The notes under the pieces: model-generated
Told to the model about the DNA's origin: nothing
Databases searched by the model: none
The model's input: only the letters and a program-made list of their open reading frames with translations
Shown: piece after piece, positions 1 through 8,498 of the stretch
Layout: each line of letters starts with the position of its first letter
Numbering within the stretch: the first letter of the stretch is position 1
Position numbers and translations under genes: made by a program
Source of the DNA: Bradyrhizobium sp. sGM-13
Lineage (GTDB): Bacteria; Pseudomonadota; Alphaproteobacteria; Rhizobiales; Xanthobacteraceae
Reading direction: 5' to 3'
DNA: 64,000 nt
NCBI RefSeq assembly: GCF_018398875.1
Contig: NZ_JAGWDK010000010.1
Coordinates: 221,541 to 285,540, forward strand

Positions 1-364
1 GAGCAAGCCGAAGATCGATCTCGAGATTCAGTTCGACTATAATTCGGCCGACATCAGCAAGAACTCGGTTTCCGCTGTGCAGGAACTCGGCAAGGCGCTC
101 TCCGATTCGAGCCTGAAGGGTTCGACCTTCGTGGTCGCCGGCCATACCGACGCGATCGGCAGCGAGGCCTACAACCAGGATCTTTCCGAGCGCCGTGCCG
201 ATACGATCAAGAAGTACCTGACCGAGAACTACGGCATCGCCGGTTCCAATCTCGTGACGGTCGGGTACGGCGAGACCAAGCCGAAGGATGCGAATACGCC
301 GATGGACCCCACCAACCGCCGCGTTCAGGTCGTCAACATGGATAGCAAGACCGCCTCCAAGTGA
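1..364 (+). CDS. OmpA-family C-terminal domain protein (5' end outside window)
   Basis: The reading frame is open from base 2, so only the C-terminal ~120 residues are present. They form an OmpA-like peptidoglycan-binding domain: a FDYNSADI strand, then VAGHTDAIGS with the diaminopimelate-contacting Asp, the NxxLSxxRA-type stretch NQDLSERRADTIKKYL, and a closing NRRVQVV. Proteins of this family anchor the outer membrane or an envelope complex to peptidoglycan from the periplasm. What lies N-terminal (barrel, lipoprotein or other repeats) cannot be seen. A strong hairpin terminator follows 30 bases after the stop, so this is the last gene of its transcript. Confidence 0.85.
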   Translation, partial: SKPKIDLEIQFDYNSADISKNSVSAVQELGKALSDSSLKGSTFVVAGHTDAIGSEAYNQDLSERRADTIKKYLTENYGIAGSNLVTVGYGETKPKDANTPMDPTNRRVQVVNMDSKTASK

Positions 365-393
365 GGTTTTGAAAGATGAGGTCTTGAAAGCCG

Positions 394-424
394 ATCCGCC
401 TGCCGCCAGCGGCAGGCGGATTTT
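394..424 (+). terminator. Rho-independent terminator of the OmpA-family gene
   Basis: A perfect 12-bp stem (ATCCGCCTGCCG / CGGCAGGCGGAT) with a 4-base CCAG loop is followed by TTTT. It sits just after the plus-strand stop codon and before the convergent glycosyltransferase gene, and could work in both directions. Confidence 0.85.
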
Positions 425-453
425 CCATTGGCTGAACAGCGCGAATGGCCGCC

Positions 454-1716
454 TCAAATCCAGTTCTGGAAGATCATCAGGCGGCTGAATGTCGCCATCG
501 AGGTACCTATGAACGCGGCCGATATCGGCAACATTGCAGCAAAGCCGGCAAAGCCGATTGCAACATAGGCCCATAGCACCCAACCGGGCATGCTGCCGCG
601 TTTCAAGGCATACACCAGCGCAAGGCTCGCCGTGGTCGCCGCCGGCATATAGTAATAGATGAAGCCGAGCGTCCGCGGCAGCAATGCCCATGCGAGGTAT
701 GGGCCGAAATAGAACGCCAGTATCAGGAAGGCGTCGACCCGCCGCGTCACCATCCAGTCGCGCAGGCAGATCGCGACCGCAATCAGCGCCGGCCACAGGA
801 TCAGCGGGTTGCCGAGGAAGACCACGGCGGCGATATGGTCTTCGTCGATCTTGTCGAAGAGATACCAGACCGGGCGCACCAGGAGCGGCCAGGACGGCCA
901 TGAACTCATGTAGGTGTGGCCTGCAATCGCACTCGTCGTGTTATCGCTGAAGATGCGCCGTTGCGCCTGCAGAATATCCGAAGCCGACAATCCATGGAGC
1001 GGAATGAAATTGGCAAGATAAACTACGGCCGGAATTAGTACGAAGCAGACGGCAAAATGCCAGGCCTTGAAACCGGGCCAGAGATCGGGCCGGTACCAAT
1101 CCTCCGGCCGAGCATCCGCGAAGTGAGTGCGCCAGCTTTGCATCAAGCGGATCACGGCGACGATGGCGATGCAGACTGCGAGCGCGAACAGCCCGCTCCA
1201 TTTGCAGCCGGCCGACAGGCCAAAGCCGATCCCGGCAAGCGCGAACCACAGATGCGGCCGCTCTCTTCGAAAGCCATGCATGAATGCCGCGATGGCGAAC
1301 AGGCCGAAAGCGAGTGCAAAAATATCTAGCATCGCGATCCGCGATTGCACGAACAGCATCTGATTGAAAAAGGCGAGCAGGCTCGCCGCAATCGCCGGAC
1401 CCTGGGCGGCGAACAGCGCCAGGCCGCACAGATACACCGCAACAACGGCGAGCGATCCGAACAGCACGGCCGGATAGCGCCAACCTAGCGGTCCGTCGCC
1501 TAGTGCATGGATCGACAGGGCGATGAACTGCTTGGCGAGCGGTGGATGCATCGGGTTGAGCATCGGCTCTCGCATCACCGGCTCAAGCATCTGCCGCGCC
1601 GCCGGGACGTAATGCACCTCGTCGAAATAGAATTTTTCCGGTGCGGTGACGCCGATCAGCATCGCGAAGTGCGCGAGAACAAAAAGAAGTCCCGCGGTGA
1701 TGCCCGTGCGCATCAT
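454..1716 (-). CDS. PMT-family (GT39-like) membrane glycosyltransferase
   Basis: A polytopic membrane protein of about 420 residues with many hydrophobic helices. The first periplasmic loop carries the acidic pair expected of GT-C enzymes (FYFDEVHYVPAAR), followed by HPPLAK and the second-loop LDIFAL/GCKWSGLF features typical of dolichyl-phosphate-mannose protein mannosyltransferase (PMT) relatives. Such enzymes move a sugar from a polyprenyl-phosphate carrier to a protein or lipid in the inner membrane. The donor and acceptor here are unknown. The frame is open to an ATG 26 codons further upstream (1794), but the paired ATGs at 1716/1713 put the first membrane helix at the N-terminus as usual. 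Neither has a good ribosome binding site. Confidence 0.8.
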   Translation of the reverse strand: MMRTGITAGLLFVLAHFAMLIGVTAPEKFYFDEVHYVPAARQMLEPVMREPMLNPMHPPLAKQFIALSIHALGDGPLGWRYPAVLFGSLAVVAVYLCGLALFAAQGPAIAASLLAFFNQMLFVQSRIAMLDIFALAFGLFAIAAFMHGFRRERPHLWFALAGIGFGLSAGCKWSGLFALAVCIAIVAVIRLMQSWRTHFADARPEDWYRPDLWPGFKAWHFAVCFVLIPAVVYLANFIPLHGLSASDILQAQRRIFSDNTTSAIAGHTYMSSWPSWPLLVRPVWYLFDKIDEDHIAAVVFLGNPLILWPALIAVAICLRDWMVTRRVDAFLILAFYFGPYLAWALLPRTLGFIYYYMPAATTASLALVYALKRGSMPGWVLWAYVAIGFAGFAAMLPISAAFIGTSMATFSRLMIFQNWI

Positions 1717-2077
1717 CGAAATGGACAGAACAGAAAATGATCGGGTTGCTGGCTTCACGGACGATCTGGGGCGGAATCTGGAGCGAACTGACATTGCGAC
1801 GAAATTCAGTGTGATGGCTTCGGATTTTTATGTCCATCGCATCGAATGCATTCACTAACCCGCGGGCGAGTAAGCCGCGCGAGTGATAATTCTGCCACAT
1901 CGAAACGCGCGTGCGACCCGGGGCGATGTCGGGATAAATCGATCGGCTTTAAATGAACTTCTGTAGCTGCTTTTGTTCGCGGTCTTCAGTTGGCCTGGTT
2001 GTAGCTCCAGCGCATGCGCAAACGCGCGTCGGCGAAGCGGCCGTGGTCACGCGATTAGGTCTAACAGAGGTGTAGGT
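1717..2077. other. Intergenic stretch without a recognisable gene
   Basis: Short overlapping frames only, with no ribosome binding site or recognisable protein. It is bounded on the right by the nested palindrome at 2078-2166. Confidence 0.6.
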
Positions 2078-2166
2078 GTAGGGTGGGCAAAGGCGCGAGA
2101 GCGCCGTGCCCACCATCTGTATCGCGACCATAAATGGTGGGCACGCTATCGCTTTGCCCACCCTAC
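2078..2166. repeat. Nested palindromic intergenic repeat (REP-like, type 1)
   Basis: Outer arms GTAGGGTGGGCAAAG (2078-2092) and CTTTGCCCACCCTAC (2152-2166) are exact inverted copies. Inside them GTGCCCACCAT (2106-2116) and ATGGTGGGCAC (2134-2144) form a second exact pair. The whole can fold into a long hairpin. Elements with this GTAGGGTGGGCAAAG core are common between genes in Bradyrhizobium and Rhodopseudomonas (from memory of those genomes, not a search). Confidence 0.85.
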
Positions 2167-2197
2167 GAAATTCGCTTGACCATTCCCCGCTTCGATA

Positions 2198-2629
2198 TCA
2201 GGCGGCGGCCGTGGCGGATTGCGCACCGGTTGCGGCCGCGACATCCATCCACATCACTTCCCAATGATGGCCGTCGGGATCTTCAAAACTGCGGCCGTAC
2301 ATGAAGCCGTATTCCTGTTTCGGGCCCGGATCGGCGCCGCCGCCTGCGCCTTGTGCCTTGCTGACCATATCGTCCACCGCCTCACGGCTGTCAGCAGAAA
2401 GGCAGATCAGAACCTGGCTGCTGGCCTTGGCGTCGGCGATCTTCTTCGCAGTGAACTGGCGGTATTTGTCGTGCGTCAGCAGCATGACGTAGATGGTCTC
2501 GGAGAACACCATGCAGGACGCCGTGTCATCGCAGAATTGCGGATTCTTTTCGCCGCCGATCGCCTGGTAGAAAGCGGTCGAGCGGGCGAGATCGCTGACC
2601 GGCAGATTGACGAAGATCATTTTAGCCAT
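2198..2629 (-). CDS. VOC-family (glyoxalase/bleomycin-resistance-like) protein
   Basis: 143 residues with the vicinal-oxygen-chelate fold pattern: MIFVNLPVSDLARSTAFY at the start and FEDPDGHHWEVMWMD at the end, matching two beta-alpha-beta-beta-beta units. The DGHxWEVxW ending resembles the PhnB/lactoylglutathione-lyase-like subgroup with weak metal-site conservation, so the substrate cannot be named. The ATG at 2629 has an AAGGAG ribosome binding site. The same frame stays open far upstream, but that part is antisense or out-of-frame to the next gene and is not coding. It lies downstream of the crotonase gene in the same direction. Confidence 0.85.
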   Translation of the reverse strand: MAKMIFVNLPVSDLARSTAFYQAIGGEKNPQFCDDTASCMVFSETIYVMLLTHDKYRQFTAKKIADAKASSQVLICLSADSREAVDDMVSKAQGAGGGADPGPKQEYGFMYGRSFEDPDGHHWEVMWMDVAAATGAQSATAAA

Positions 2630-2759
2630 GATGGGCTCCTTTTTCGCGGGGTTCGGACCTAGGACGAACGGACGGGGACAAGTCCGACATCCCGTTTCAA
2701 AATTTATTTTCCGGCGGCGAGTTGGCGCGCGTTCACTGGACCCCGACGGCAAATGGCCG

Positions 2760-3497
2760 CTACCTGCCCTTGAAATCAGGCTTGCGCTTTTCGGCAAACG
2801 CCTTGACGCCTTCCTTGAGGTCGTCGCTGTCGCGCACGACGTCCAGCAGCCGCCGCACCTCGGCGACCGTCTCCAGTGGTCCCTTCGGCATCGCATCGCG
2901 GGCGAGCTTCTTGAGAGCCCGAACCACCAGCGGCGCATTCGCGGCGATTTTTGCGGCCATCTCCTGGGCGAGCGCGACATGCTGCCCCTTCGGCGCGACC
3001 CTGTTGACGAAGCTAATCTGATAGGCCCGCTCCGCCGACATTTCCTCACCGACCAGCAGGAATTCCATGGCGATCTTGTGCGGCATGCGCGCCATCACTG
3101 AGGAGACGCCGCCGGCGGTGGTGCCGATCTTGCCCTCGGGGTAGATGAAGCGCGTCGTCTCCGACGCCACGCACATGTCGGCCATCTGCACCAGCACGAA
3201 GGCGCCGCCGACGACCCAGCCCGAGGTCGCGGCAATCACCGGCTTGTCCAGCTCAACGCCCAAGCCGGGCACAGCATGCCACATGTTGACAGGGAGATCG
3301 TTCACGTCGGCGCCGACCGAGAAATACGCCTCCTCGGACGAGGCGAGCACCGCCACGCGATCGTCGCTGTCGTGAAAACGCTGCCAGGCCTGCCGCAGTT
3401 CGTCGCACAAGGCGTTGTTGAGCGCGTTGTGCGAGGATCTACGATCCATCATGATGGTGGCGACGTGGTCCGTGCTCTCGTAGCGAACAAGCGTCAT
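2760..3497 (-). CDS. Enoyl-CoA hydratase/isomerase family protein (crotonase)
   Basis: 245 residues. The N-terminal crotonase signature is present: RRSSHNALNNAL, then an oxyanion-hole region FSVGADVNDL (normally FxAGADL/I), and a second oxyanion strand VIAATSGWVVGGAFVLVQMADMCVAS. The usual catalytic Glu pair of hydratases is not obvious in the YPEGKIGTTAGGVSS segment, which has one Glu. The enzyme would act on an acyl-CoA double bond or as an isomerase in the cytoplasm. The exact substrate is unknown. Confidence 0.85.
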   Translation of the reverse strand: MTLVRYESTDHVATIMMDRRSSHNALNNALCDELRQAWQRFHDSDDRVAVLASSEEAYFSVGADVNDLPVNMWHAVPGLGVELDKPVIAATSGWVVGGAFVLVQMADMCVASETTRFIYPEGKIGTTAGGVSSVMARMPHKIAMEFLLVGEEMSAERAYQISFVNRVAPKGQHVALAQEMAAKIAANAPLVVRALKKLARDAMPKGPLETVAEVRRLLDVVRDSDDLKEGVKAFAEKRKPDFKGR

Positions 3498-3541
3498 GGG
3501 ATTCTCTCAAGCAGCGGCGAGGCCGGGCAAAATCGCAATCG

Positions 3542-4054
3542 TCACTTTTTCTCGGCGGGATCGCGGTGCACGGGATCGACCCACAGCACGGTCTCCGGCT
3601 TTTCCACGGGCTCGATGTCGAGATTGATTGCCACCGCCTCGCCGTCAGAGCGCACCAGCACGCATTCCAGAACCTCGTCGCGGCTGGCATTGATCTCCTG
3701 GTGCGGCACGTAGGGCGGCACGAAGATGAAATCTCCGGGGCCGGCCTCGGCGGTGAACTGCAGATGTTCGCCCCAGCGCATCCGCGCCTTGCCCTTCACG
3801 ACATAGATGATGCTTTCGAGATGGCCGTGGTGATGCGCGCCTGTCTTGGCGTCGGGCCGGATCGTCACCGTGCCCGCCCACAATTTCTGCGCGCCGACGC
3901 GGGCGAAATTGATCGCGGCCTTGCGATCCATGCCCGCGGTCGAGGGCACGTTGGGATCGAGCTGATTACCGGGAATCACGCGAACGCCGTCATGCTTCCA
4001 GCGCTCGTCGTGATCGTGGGAGTGTGAATGGGTGTGGTCATGCGTGCCGGTCAT
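3542..4054 (-). CDS. Cupin-domain protein with His-rich N-terminus
   Basis: 170 residues. A single cupin_2 barrel carries the metal motif G(x)5HxH(x)3-4E as TGAHHHGHLESIIYVVKGKARMRWGE and the second motif PGDFIFVPPYVPHQEIN. The first ~15 residues alternate His and Asp/Ser (THDHTHSHSHDHD), suggesting extra metal binding such as nickel, zinc or iron buffering. The start at 4054 is preceded by AGAAGG. It is the last of three metabolic genes facing left, and the gene to its right (hydroxyacid dehydrogenase) ends 129 bases away. Substrate not predictable. Confidence 0.8.
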   Translation of the reverse strand: MTGTHDHTHSHSHDHDERWKHDGVRVIPGNQLDPNVPSTAGMDRKAAINFARVGAQKLWAGTVTIRPDAKTGAHHHGHLESIIYVVKGKARMRWGEHLQFTAEAGPGDFIFVPPYVPHQEINASRDEVLECVLVRSDGEAVAINLDIEPVEKPETVLWVDPVHRDPAEKK

Positions 4055-4183
4055 TGGGCGCCTTCTCGAAATATCGTTTGTCCCGAACGGTATCGAAATC
4101 CGGGGCCGCAAACCAGAAGATTAAGGGAGCCGGCGGCGCATAGGCGTCCCGGTTTTCGTCATGGCCGGGCGCACCCCGCCTAT

Positions 4184-5164
4184 TCAACGCCGTCTGGACA
4201 TCACATCCGGATTGACGACATTCGTCGGTGTTCCGGCGGCATAGGCAACGATCTGATCGAAGATATCCGTGAACTGGATTTCGTATTCGTCGCGCGAGAC
4301 GTAGCCGAGATGCGGCGTGCAGACCACGTTGTCCATGTTCAGGAGCGGATCGTTGACGTCGCGAAGCGGCTCTTTTTCGTAGACGTCCACCGCCGCCATG
4401 CCAGGTCTTCCGGCGCGCAGTGCGTTGACCAGCGCGTTCGGCTCGATCAGCGGCGCACGGCTGGTGTTGACCAGTAGCGCCGACGGTTTCATGCGCGCCA
4501 GATCTTCTGCTTTCACGATGCCGCGCGTGGCATCGACGAGCCGCATGTGCAGCGAAAGCACGTCGCATCGTTCGAAGAAATCAGCCTTGCTTGCCGCAGT
4601 CTCGTATCCGTCGGCGCGGGCCTTCGCCATCGCCGGTTCGCGCGCCCATACCAGCACGTTCATGCCGAACGCCTTGCCGTAGCCGGCAACAACAGCACCG
4701 ATCCGCCCATAGCCATAAATGCCGAGCGTCTTGCCGCGCAGCGTGTGGCCGACGCCGATCTGCCATTTGCCGGCCTTGAGCGCCGCCATCTGCTGCGGAA
4801 TGGCGCGCATTGCCGCCAGGATCAGGCCCCAGGTGAATTCGGCGGTCGCATAGGACGGCCTATCGGCATGCTGGCTCGACGACACGACGATGCCGAGCCG
4901 GGTGCAGGTGTCGATGTCGATATGCGGGTAGACGCTGCGCTGGCTGATCAGCTTCAGTTTCGGCAAGCGTTCCAGCAGCGGTGTGCGAATCTGCGTCCGC
5001 TCCCGGATCAGGACCAGCGCTTCGGTATCGCGCAGGCGCTCCACCAGTGCATCGACATCCTGGACGTGATCGTTCCAGATTGTGACGTCGTGTCCGGCCA
5101 GCTTGCCGAAACAATCGAGGGTGCGCAGCGTGTCGAAATAGTCGTCGAGGATCGAGACCTTCAC
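4184..5164 (-). CDS. D-2-hydroxyacid dehydrogenase family protein (NAD-dependent)
   Basis: 326 residues with the SerA/D-isomer-specific dehydrogenase layout. The Rossmann fingerprint is GIYGYGRIG near residue 148. The active-site Arg is in NTSRAPLIE, the Glu in DVYEKEPL, and the His in CTPHLGY. It would interconvert a 2-oxo acid and a D-2-hydroxy acid using NAD(P) in the cytoplasm. Sequence features fit the 'phosphoglycerate dehydrogenase-like' group without the ACT domain, so it is unlikely to be the main serine-pathway enzyme. Confidence 0.87.
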   Translation of the reverse strand: MKVSILDDYFDTLRTLDCFGKLAGHDVTIWNDHVQDVDALVERLRDTEALVLIRERTQIRTPLLERLPKLKLISQRSVYPHIDIDTCTRLGIVVSSSQHADRPSYATAEFTWGLILAAMRAIPQQMAALKAGKWQIGVGHTLRGKTLGIYGYGRIGAVVAGYGKAFGMNVLVWAREPAMAKARADGYETAASKADFFERCDVLSLHMRLVDATRGIVKAEDLARMKPSALLVNTSRAPLIEPNALVNALRAGRPGMAAVDVYEKEPLRDVNDPLLNMDNVVCTPHLGYVSRDEYEIQFTDIFDQIVAYAAGTPTNVVNPDVMSRRR

Positions 5165-5190
5165 GATGCGCTCCCTCGTTCAGTGTGCGG

Positions 5191-5649
5191 TTACTTCACC
5201 GCCAGCAATTCGACGTCGAACATCAGCGTCGCATTCGGCGGAATGACGCCGCCGGCGCCCCGCGCGCCATAGCCGAGTGCGGGCGGAATGATGAGCGTGC
5301 GCTTGCCGCCGACGTTCATCGATGCGACGCCTTCGTCCCAGCCGGCGATCACCTGGCGCTGACCGATCTTGAACTCGAACGGCTCGTTTCGGTCGACGGA
5401 GGAATCGAACTTCTTGCCCTTCTGGCCGTTCTCGTAGAGCCAGCCGGTGTAATGCATGACGCAGGTCTGGCCGGTTTTGGGCGAGGCGCCGGTGCCGACC
5501 TTGCTGTCGATGATCTGCAAGCCTGAAGCTGTGGTCATGGGTTTTCCTGCGGTCTGGGCCGCTGCCATCCTGATGGCAGCGGGCGTTGAAACCGCGGCTG
5601 CCATGGCGGCAAATGCGGTTCGGATGATCGTGCGTCGCGAGAAGCGCAT
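5191..5649 (-). CDS. Exported FKBP-type peptidyl-prolyl cis-trans isomerase
   Basis: 152 residues. The N-terminus RRTIIRTAFAAMAAAVSTPAAIRMAAAQ is a twin-arginine-like or Sec signal ending around AAAQ. The mature part is one FKBP domain with GTGASPKTGQTCVMHYTG, FDSSVDRNEPFEF, VIAGWDEGVASM and ALGYGARGAGGVIPPN, keeping the aromatic pocket residues. It would speed proline isomerisation in folding periplasmic proteins. The ATG at 5649 has an AAAGAGG ribosome binding site. The frame is open a further 21 codons upstream but this is overlap with the neighbouring stop region. Confidence 0.9.
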   Translation of the reverse strand: MRFSRRTIIRTAFAAMAAAVSTPAAIRMAAAQTAGKPMTTASGLQIIDSKVGTGASPKTGQTCVMHYTGWLYENGQKGKKFDSSVDRNEPFEFKIGQRQVIAGWDEGVASMNVGGKRTLIIPPALGYGARGAGGVIPPNATLMFDVELLAVK

Positions 5650-5689
5650 CTGTTGAACCTCTTTCTGGAGAGACGGAGCTTCTAGACGC

Positions 5690-7276
5690 TCAGTAGCCCA
5701 GCGCGCAACCATCCTTGCGGGGATCGGAACCGCCGGTCAGCGTGCCCTTGTCCCAGTCGATCCAGATCGCCTGGCCGCCGCCGAGCGGACCGACCACGCT
5801 GGTAGTCTTGTGGCCGATCTTCTTCAGGCCCTCGACAATCTCGGCCGGCACACTGTCCTCGAGCTGGTAGACGCCCTCATAATGCAGGCCGCGCGGCATA
5901 TCGATGGCTTCCTGCACATCGCAGCCATAGTCCAGCATATTGGTCAGCACATGGGTCTGTCCCACCGGCTGATACTGGCCGCCCATCACGCCGAACGGCA
6001 TCACCGCGCGGCCGTTTTTGGTCGCGAGCGACGGGATGATGGTGTGCAGCGGCCGCTTACCCGGCGCGATGCAGTTGGGATGGCCGGGCTGAATCCGGAA
6101 GCCGCCGGCGCGGTTCTGCAGGAGGATGCCGGTCTTGTTGGAAACGATCGCCGAACCGAAGGAATGCGCGATCGAGTTGATGAACGAGCAGACGTTGCGG
6201 TCCTTGTCGACCACCGTGATGTAGACGGTGGATGGATTCATCGGTGGCGCGACGTTCGGCAGGTCGAGCAGCCGGTCCATCCTGATATTCTTGATGTGCT
6301 CCTCGGCGAACTCCTTGGCGAGGATTCCGGCGACATCGACATGAACATGCTGCGGATCAGCGATGTGCTGCTCGCGCATCATGTAGGCGATGCGCGCGGC
6401 CTCCGCTTCGAGATGAAAGCGCTCGACACTGAGCGCGGGAAACTTCGTCAGGTCGAAGCGGGAAAGGATATTCAGCATCACCAGCATGGTGATGCCCGGG
6501 CCGCTTGGCGGGCACTGCCAGACATCGTGGCCCTTGTACATCGTGCCGATCGGCGACGTCGCCTCGGTCGAATGTGCGGCGAAATCTTCCAGCGTGTGCA
6601 GGCCGCCGATGCCGCGCAAGGTCTCGACCATGTCCGCGGCGATCTCGCCGGTATAAAAGGCGTCGCGGCCATTCTTGGCGATCGCACGCAGGGTCTTGCC
6701 CAATTCGGGCTGGTGGATCACATCGCCGGCAACCGCGGGCTTGCCGTGCGGCAGCAGATAGCGCTCGGTGTTGGTGCCGTTCTTCAGCTTCTCGAACTGG
6801 TTCTTCCAGTCGAAAGCAATACGGGGCGCGACGACGTAGCCTTCCTCGGCAGCCTTGATAGCGGGCTGCAGAAGCGTATCGAGTCCCATCTTGCCGTGGT
6901 CGCGCAGGATCGTCTCCCAGGCGTCGATCGCGCCGGGAATGCTCACCGCATGCGCCGAGGTCAGCGGTACCGAATGGATCTTGCGTTCGAGGTACCATTC
7001 GGCCTTGGCCGCCATCGGCGCGCGGCCGGAGCCATTATAGGCGACAATCTTGCCCTCGCCCTTGGGTTGGATCAGCGCGAAGCAATCGCCCCCGATGCCG
7101 GTCGATTGCGGCTCGATGACGCCGAGCAACGCGCAAGCCGCGACCGCGGCGTCCGCCGCCGTGCCACCCGCCCGCATCACGTTGATTGCGGCCAATGCGG
7201 CCTCCGGATGCGACGTTGCCACCATCGCGTTCTGGGCATGGACCGTGGAGCGGCCGGCGAAATGGAAATTCCTCAT
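5690..7276 (-). CDS. Gamma-glutamyltransferase family protein (Ntn-hydrolase)
   Basis: 528 residues. Family motifs include GGTAADAAVAACALLGVIEPQSTGIGGD near residue 38-63, and the self-processing site at Thr350 in STVYITVVDKD, where the mature small subunit would begin with Thr. E. coli Ggt has TTHYSVVDKD there, so the nucleophile is kept but the next two residues differ. The C-terminal LGGGQAIWIDWDKGTLTGGSDPRKDG is typical. No signal peptide is visible, unlike periplasmic Ggt, so a cytoplasmic acylase-like role on gamma-glutamyl or related amides is possible. Its 3' end lies 40 bases from the FKBP gene start. Confidence 0.88.
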   Translation of the reverse strand: MRNFHFAGRSTVHAQNAMVATSHPEAALAAINVMRAGGTAADAAVAACALLGVIEPQSTGIGGDCFALIQPKGEGKIVAYNGSGRAPMAAKAEWYLERKIHSVPLTSAHAVSIPGAIDAWETILRDHGKMGLDTLLQPAIKAAEEGYVVAPRIAFDWKNQFEKLKNGTNTERYLLPHGKPAVAGDVIHQPELGKTLRAIAKNGRDAFYTGEIAADMVETLRGIGGLHTLEDFAAHSTEATSPIGTMYKGHDVWQCPPSGPGITMLVMLNILSRFDLTKFPALSVERFHLEAEAARIAYMMREQHIADPQHVHVDVAGILAKEFAEEHIKNIRMDRLLDLPNVAPPMNPSTVYITVVDKDRNVCSFINSIAHSFGSAIVSNKTGILLQNRAGGFRIQPGHPNCIAPGKRPLHTIIPSLATKNGRAVMPFGVMGGQYQPVGQTHVLTNMLDYGCDVQEAIDMPRGLHYEGVYQLEDSVPAEIVEGLKKIGHKTTSVVGPLGGGQAIWIDWDKGTLTGGSDPRKDGCALGY

Positions 7277-7468
7277 CGCGAGTGCTTTCTTTTCAGCGTT
7301 TCTTGAGCATCCCGCGGAAGCATCGGGCGGGTTTACAGACGGTTCTTTGGCATATTCATCCCCGGCAGGGCAATGGCTGGCATGCCAATGGCACGTCAGG
7401 GGCAATGCGCGGAATATGCAGGGCTTTACGGGGTTTCCCCTGCGCGGCCCGCCTGATAAACGATCGCC

Positions 7469-8221
7469 ATGCCGCTCAAGGTCGCCGCCTTATATCAATT
7501 CGCCGCGCTGCCGGACTTCCGGGAATTGCGCGAACCGCTGCGCTCGTCTGCTGCAGGCCTCGGGCTGAAGGGCAGCGTGCTGCTGGCGCATGAGGGCATG
7601 AACGGCACGGTTGCGGGCAGCGATGCGAGCATCGACGCGTTCGTCAGCGAATTGCAGCACGGCGCGCTTTTCGGTGGCCGGCTCAGTAATCTCGAGCTCA
7701 AGTTTTCGACCGCTTCCGAGATGCCGTTTCGGCGTCTGAAGATCCGGCTGAAGAAGGAAATCGTTACGCTCGGAGATACGGCGGTCGATCCGACCCGACA
7801 GGTCGGCACCTATGTCGAGCCCGCAGACTGGAACGAACTGATCGCAGCGCCGGACACGCTGGTGATCGACACCCGCAATGCCTTCGAAGTGGCGATGGGG
7901 ACGTTCGAAGGCGCGGTCGACCCCGGCATCAAGAGCTTTGGGCAGTTCAAGGAATTCGCCGCACAGAAACTCGATCCGGCGAAGCACAAGAAGATTGCGA
8001 TGTTCTGCACTGGCGGTATCCGATGCGAGAAGGCCAGCGCCTATCTGCTGGCGCACGGATTTGACGAGGTCTATCATCTCAAGGGCGGCATCCTCCGCTA
8101 TCTCGAAGGCGTACCGGAGAATGAGAGCCGCTGGCGCGGCGAATGCTTCGTGTTCGACGAACGCGTGGCGCTGGGCCATGGCCTGCGGCAGCGACGAGGG
8201 AACGATGGCGCGCACGAATGA
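7469..8221 (+). CDS. trhO: TrhO-type tRNA uridine(34) hydroxylase (rhodanese family)
   Basis: 250 residues. The N-terminal ~100 residues form the acylphosphatase-like UPF0176 domain (GSVLLAHEGMNGTVAG). The C-terminal rhodanese domain has LVIDTRNAFEVAMGTFEGA, and the active loop CTGGIRCEKAS places the catalytic Cys at 180 and a second Cys at 186, as in the TrhO/YceA family. TrhO uses oxygen to form 5-hydroxyuridine at the wobble position of certain tRNAs. It overlaps the start of slyX by 17 bases. Confidence 0.9.
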   Translation: MPLKVAALYQFAALPDFRELREPLRSSAAGLGLKGSVLLAHEGMNGTVAGSDASIDAFVSELQHGALFGGRLSNLELKFSTASEMPFRRLKIRLKKEIVTLGDTAVDPTRQVGTYVEPADWNELIAAPDTLVIDTRNAFEVAMGTFEGAVDPGIKSFGQFKEFAAQKLDPAKHKKIAMFCTGGIRCEKASAYLLAHGFDEVYHLKGGILRYLEGVPENESRWRGECFVFDERVALGHGLRQRRGNDGAHE

Positions 8222-8429
8222 CGTCACCGCACTGAGCGAGCGCCTTGACGCACTGGAAATACGGGCGACGTTCCAGGATGAGACGATCGAGGTGCTGAAT
8301 CACACGATTACCGCACAGTGGCACCAGATCGATTCCTTGACGCGCCAATTGGCTGAACTGAAGGAGCGGCTGCGGGAAGCCGAAAGCAACTTGCCCGGTC
8401 CGGCGAACGAGCCGCCGCCGCACTATTGA
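8205..8429 (+). CDS. slyX: SlyX-family small coiled-coil protein
   Basis: 74 residues. The pattern matches SlyX: SERLDALEIRATFQDETIEVLNHTI followed by a heptad-rich segment DSLTRQLAELKERLREAE and a Pro-rich tail ending PPPHY, which is characteristic of the family. The biochemical role of SlyX is unknown. The ATG at 8205 lies inside the end of trhO with GAGGGA upstream, so the two are translationally coupled. Confidence 0.9.
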   Translation: MARTNDVTALSERLDALEIRATFQDETIEVLNHTITAQWHQIDSLTRQLAELKERLREAESNLPGPANEPPPHY

Positions 8430-8440
8430 AGTACAAACAG

Positions 8441-8467
8441 AAACGCCCTCCCTTTGGGGGGCCGTTT
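8441..8467. terminator. Bidirectional hairpin terminator between slyX and the convergent small gene
   Basis: AAACGCCCTCCC and GGGGGGCCGTTT pair over 12 positions with one mismatch around a TTT loop. It lies between two convergent stops (8429 and 8499), and A/T runs at both feet allow termination in either direction. Confidence 0.65.
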
Positions 8468-8498
8468 GCCACGCGAAACAATTCGCGCCATTTTTGCA

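Noticed and set aside
2630..3049. N-terminal extension of the VOC-protein frame
   Set aside because: The extra 140 residues overlap the crotonase gene in another frame and show no protein features, while an AAGGAG-led ATG exists at 2629.
5810..7306. 498-residue open frame opposite the gamma-glutamyltransferase gene
   Set aside because: Antisense shadow in high-GC DNA; the opposite strand has clear family motifs and a processing site.
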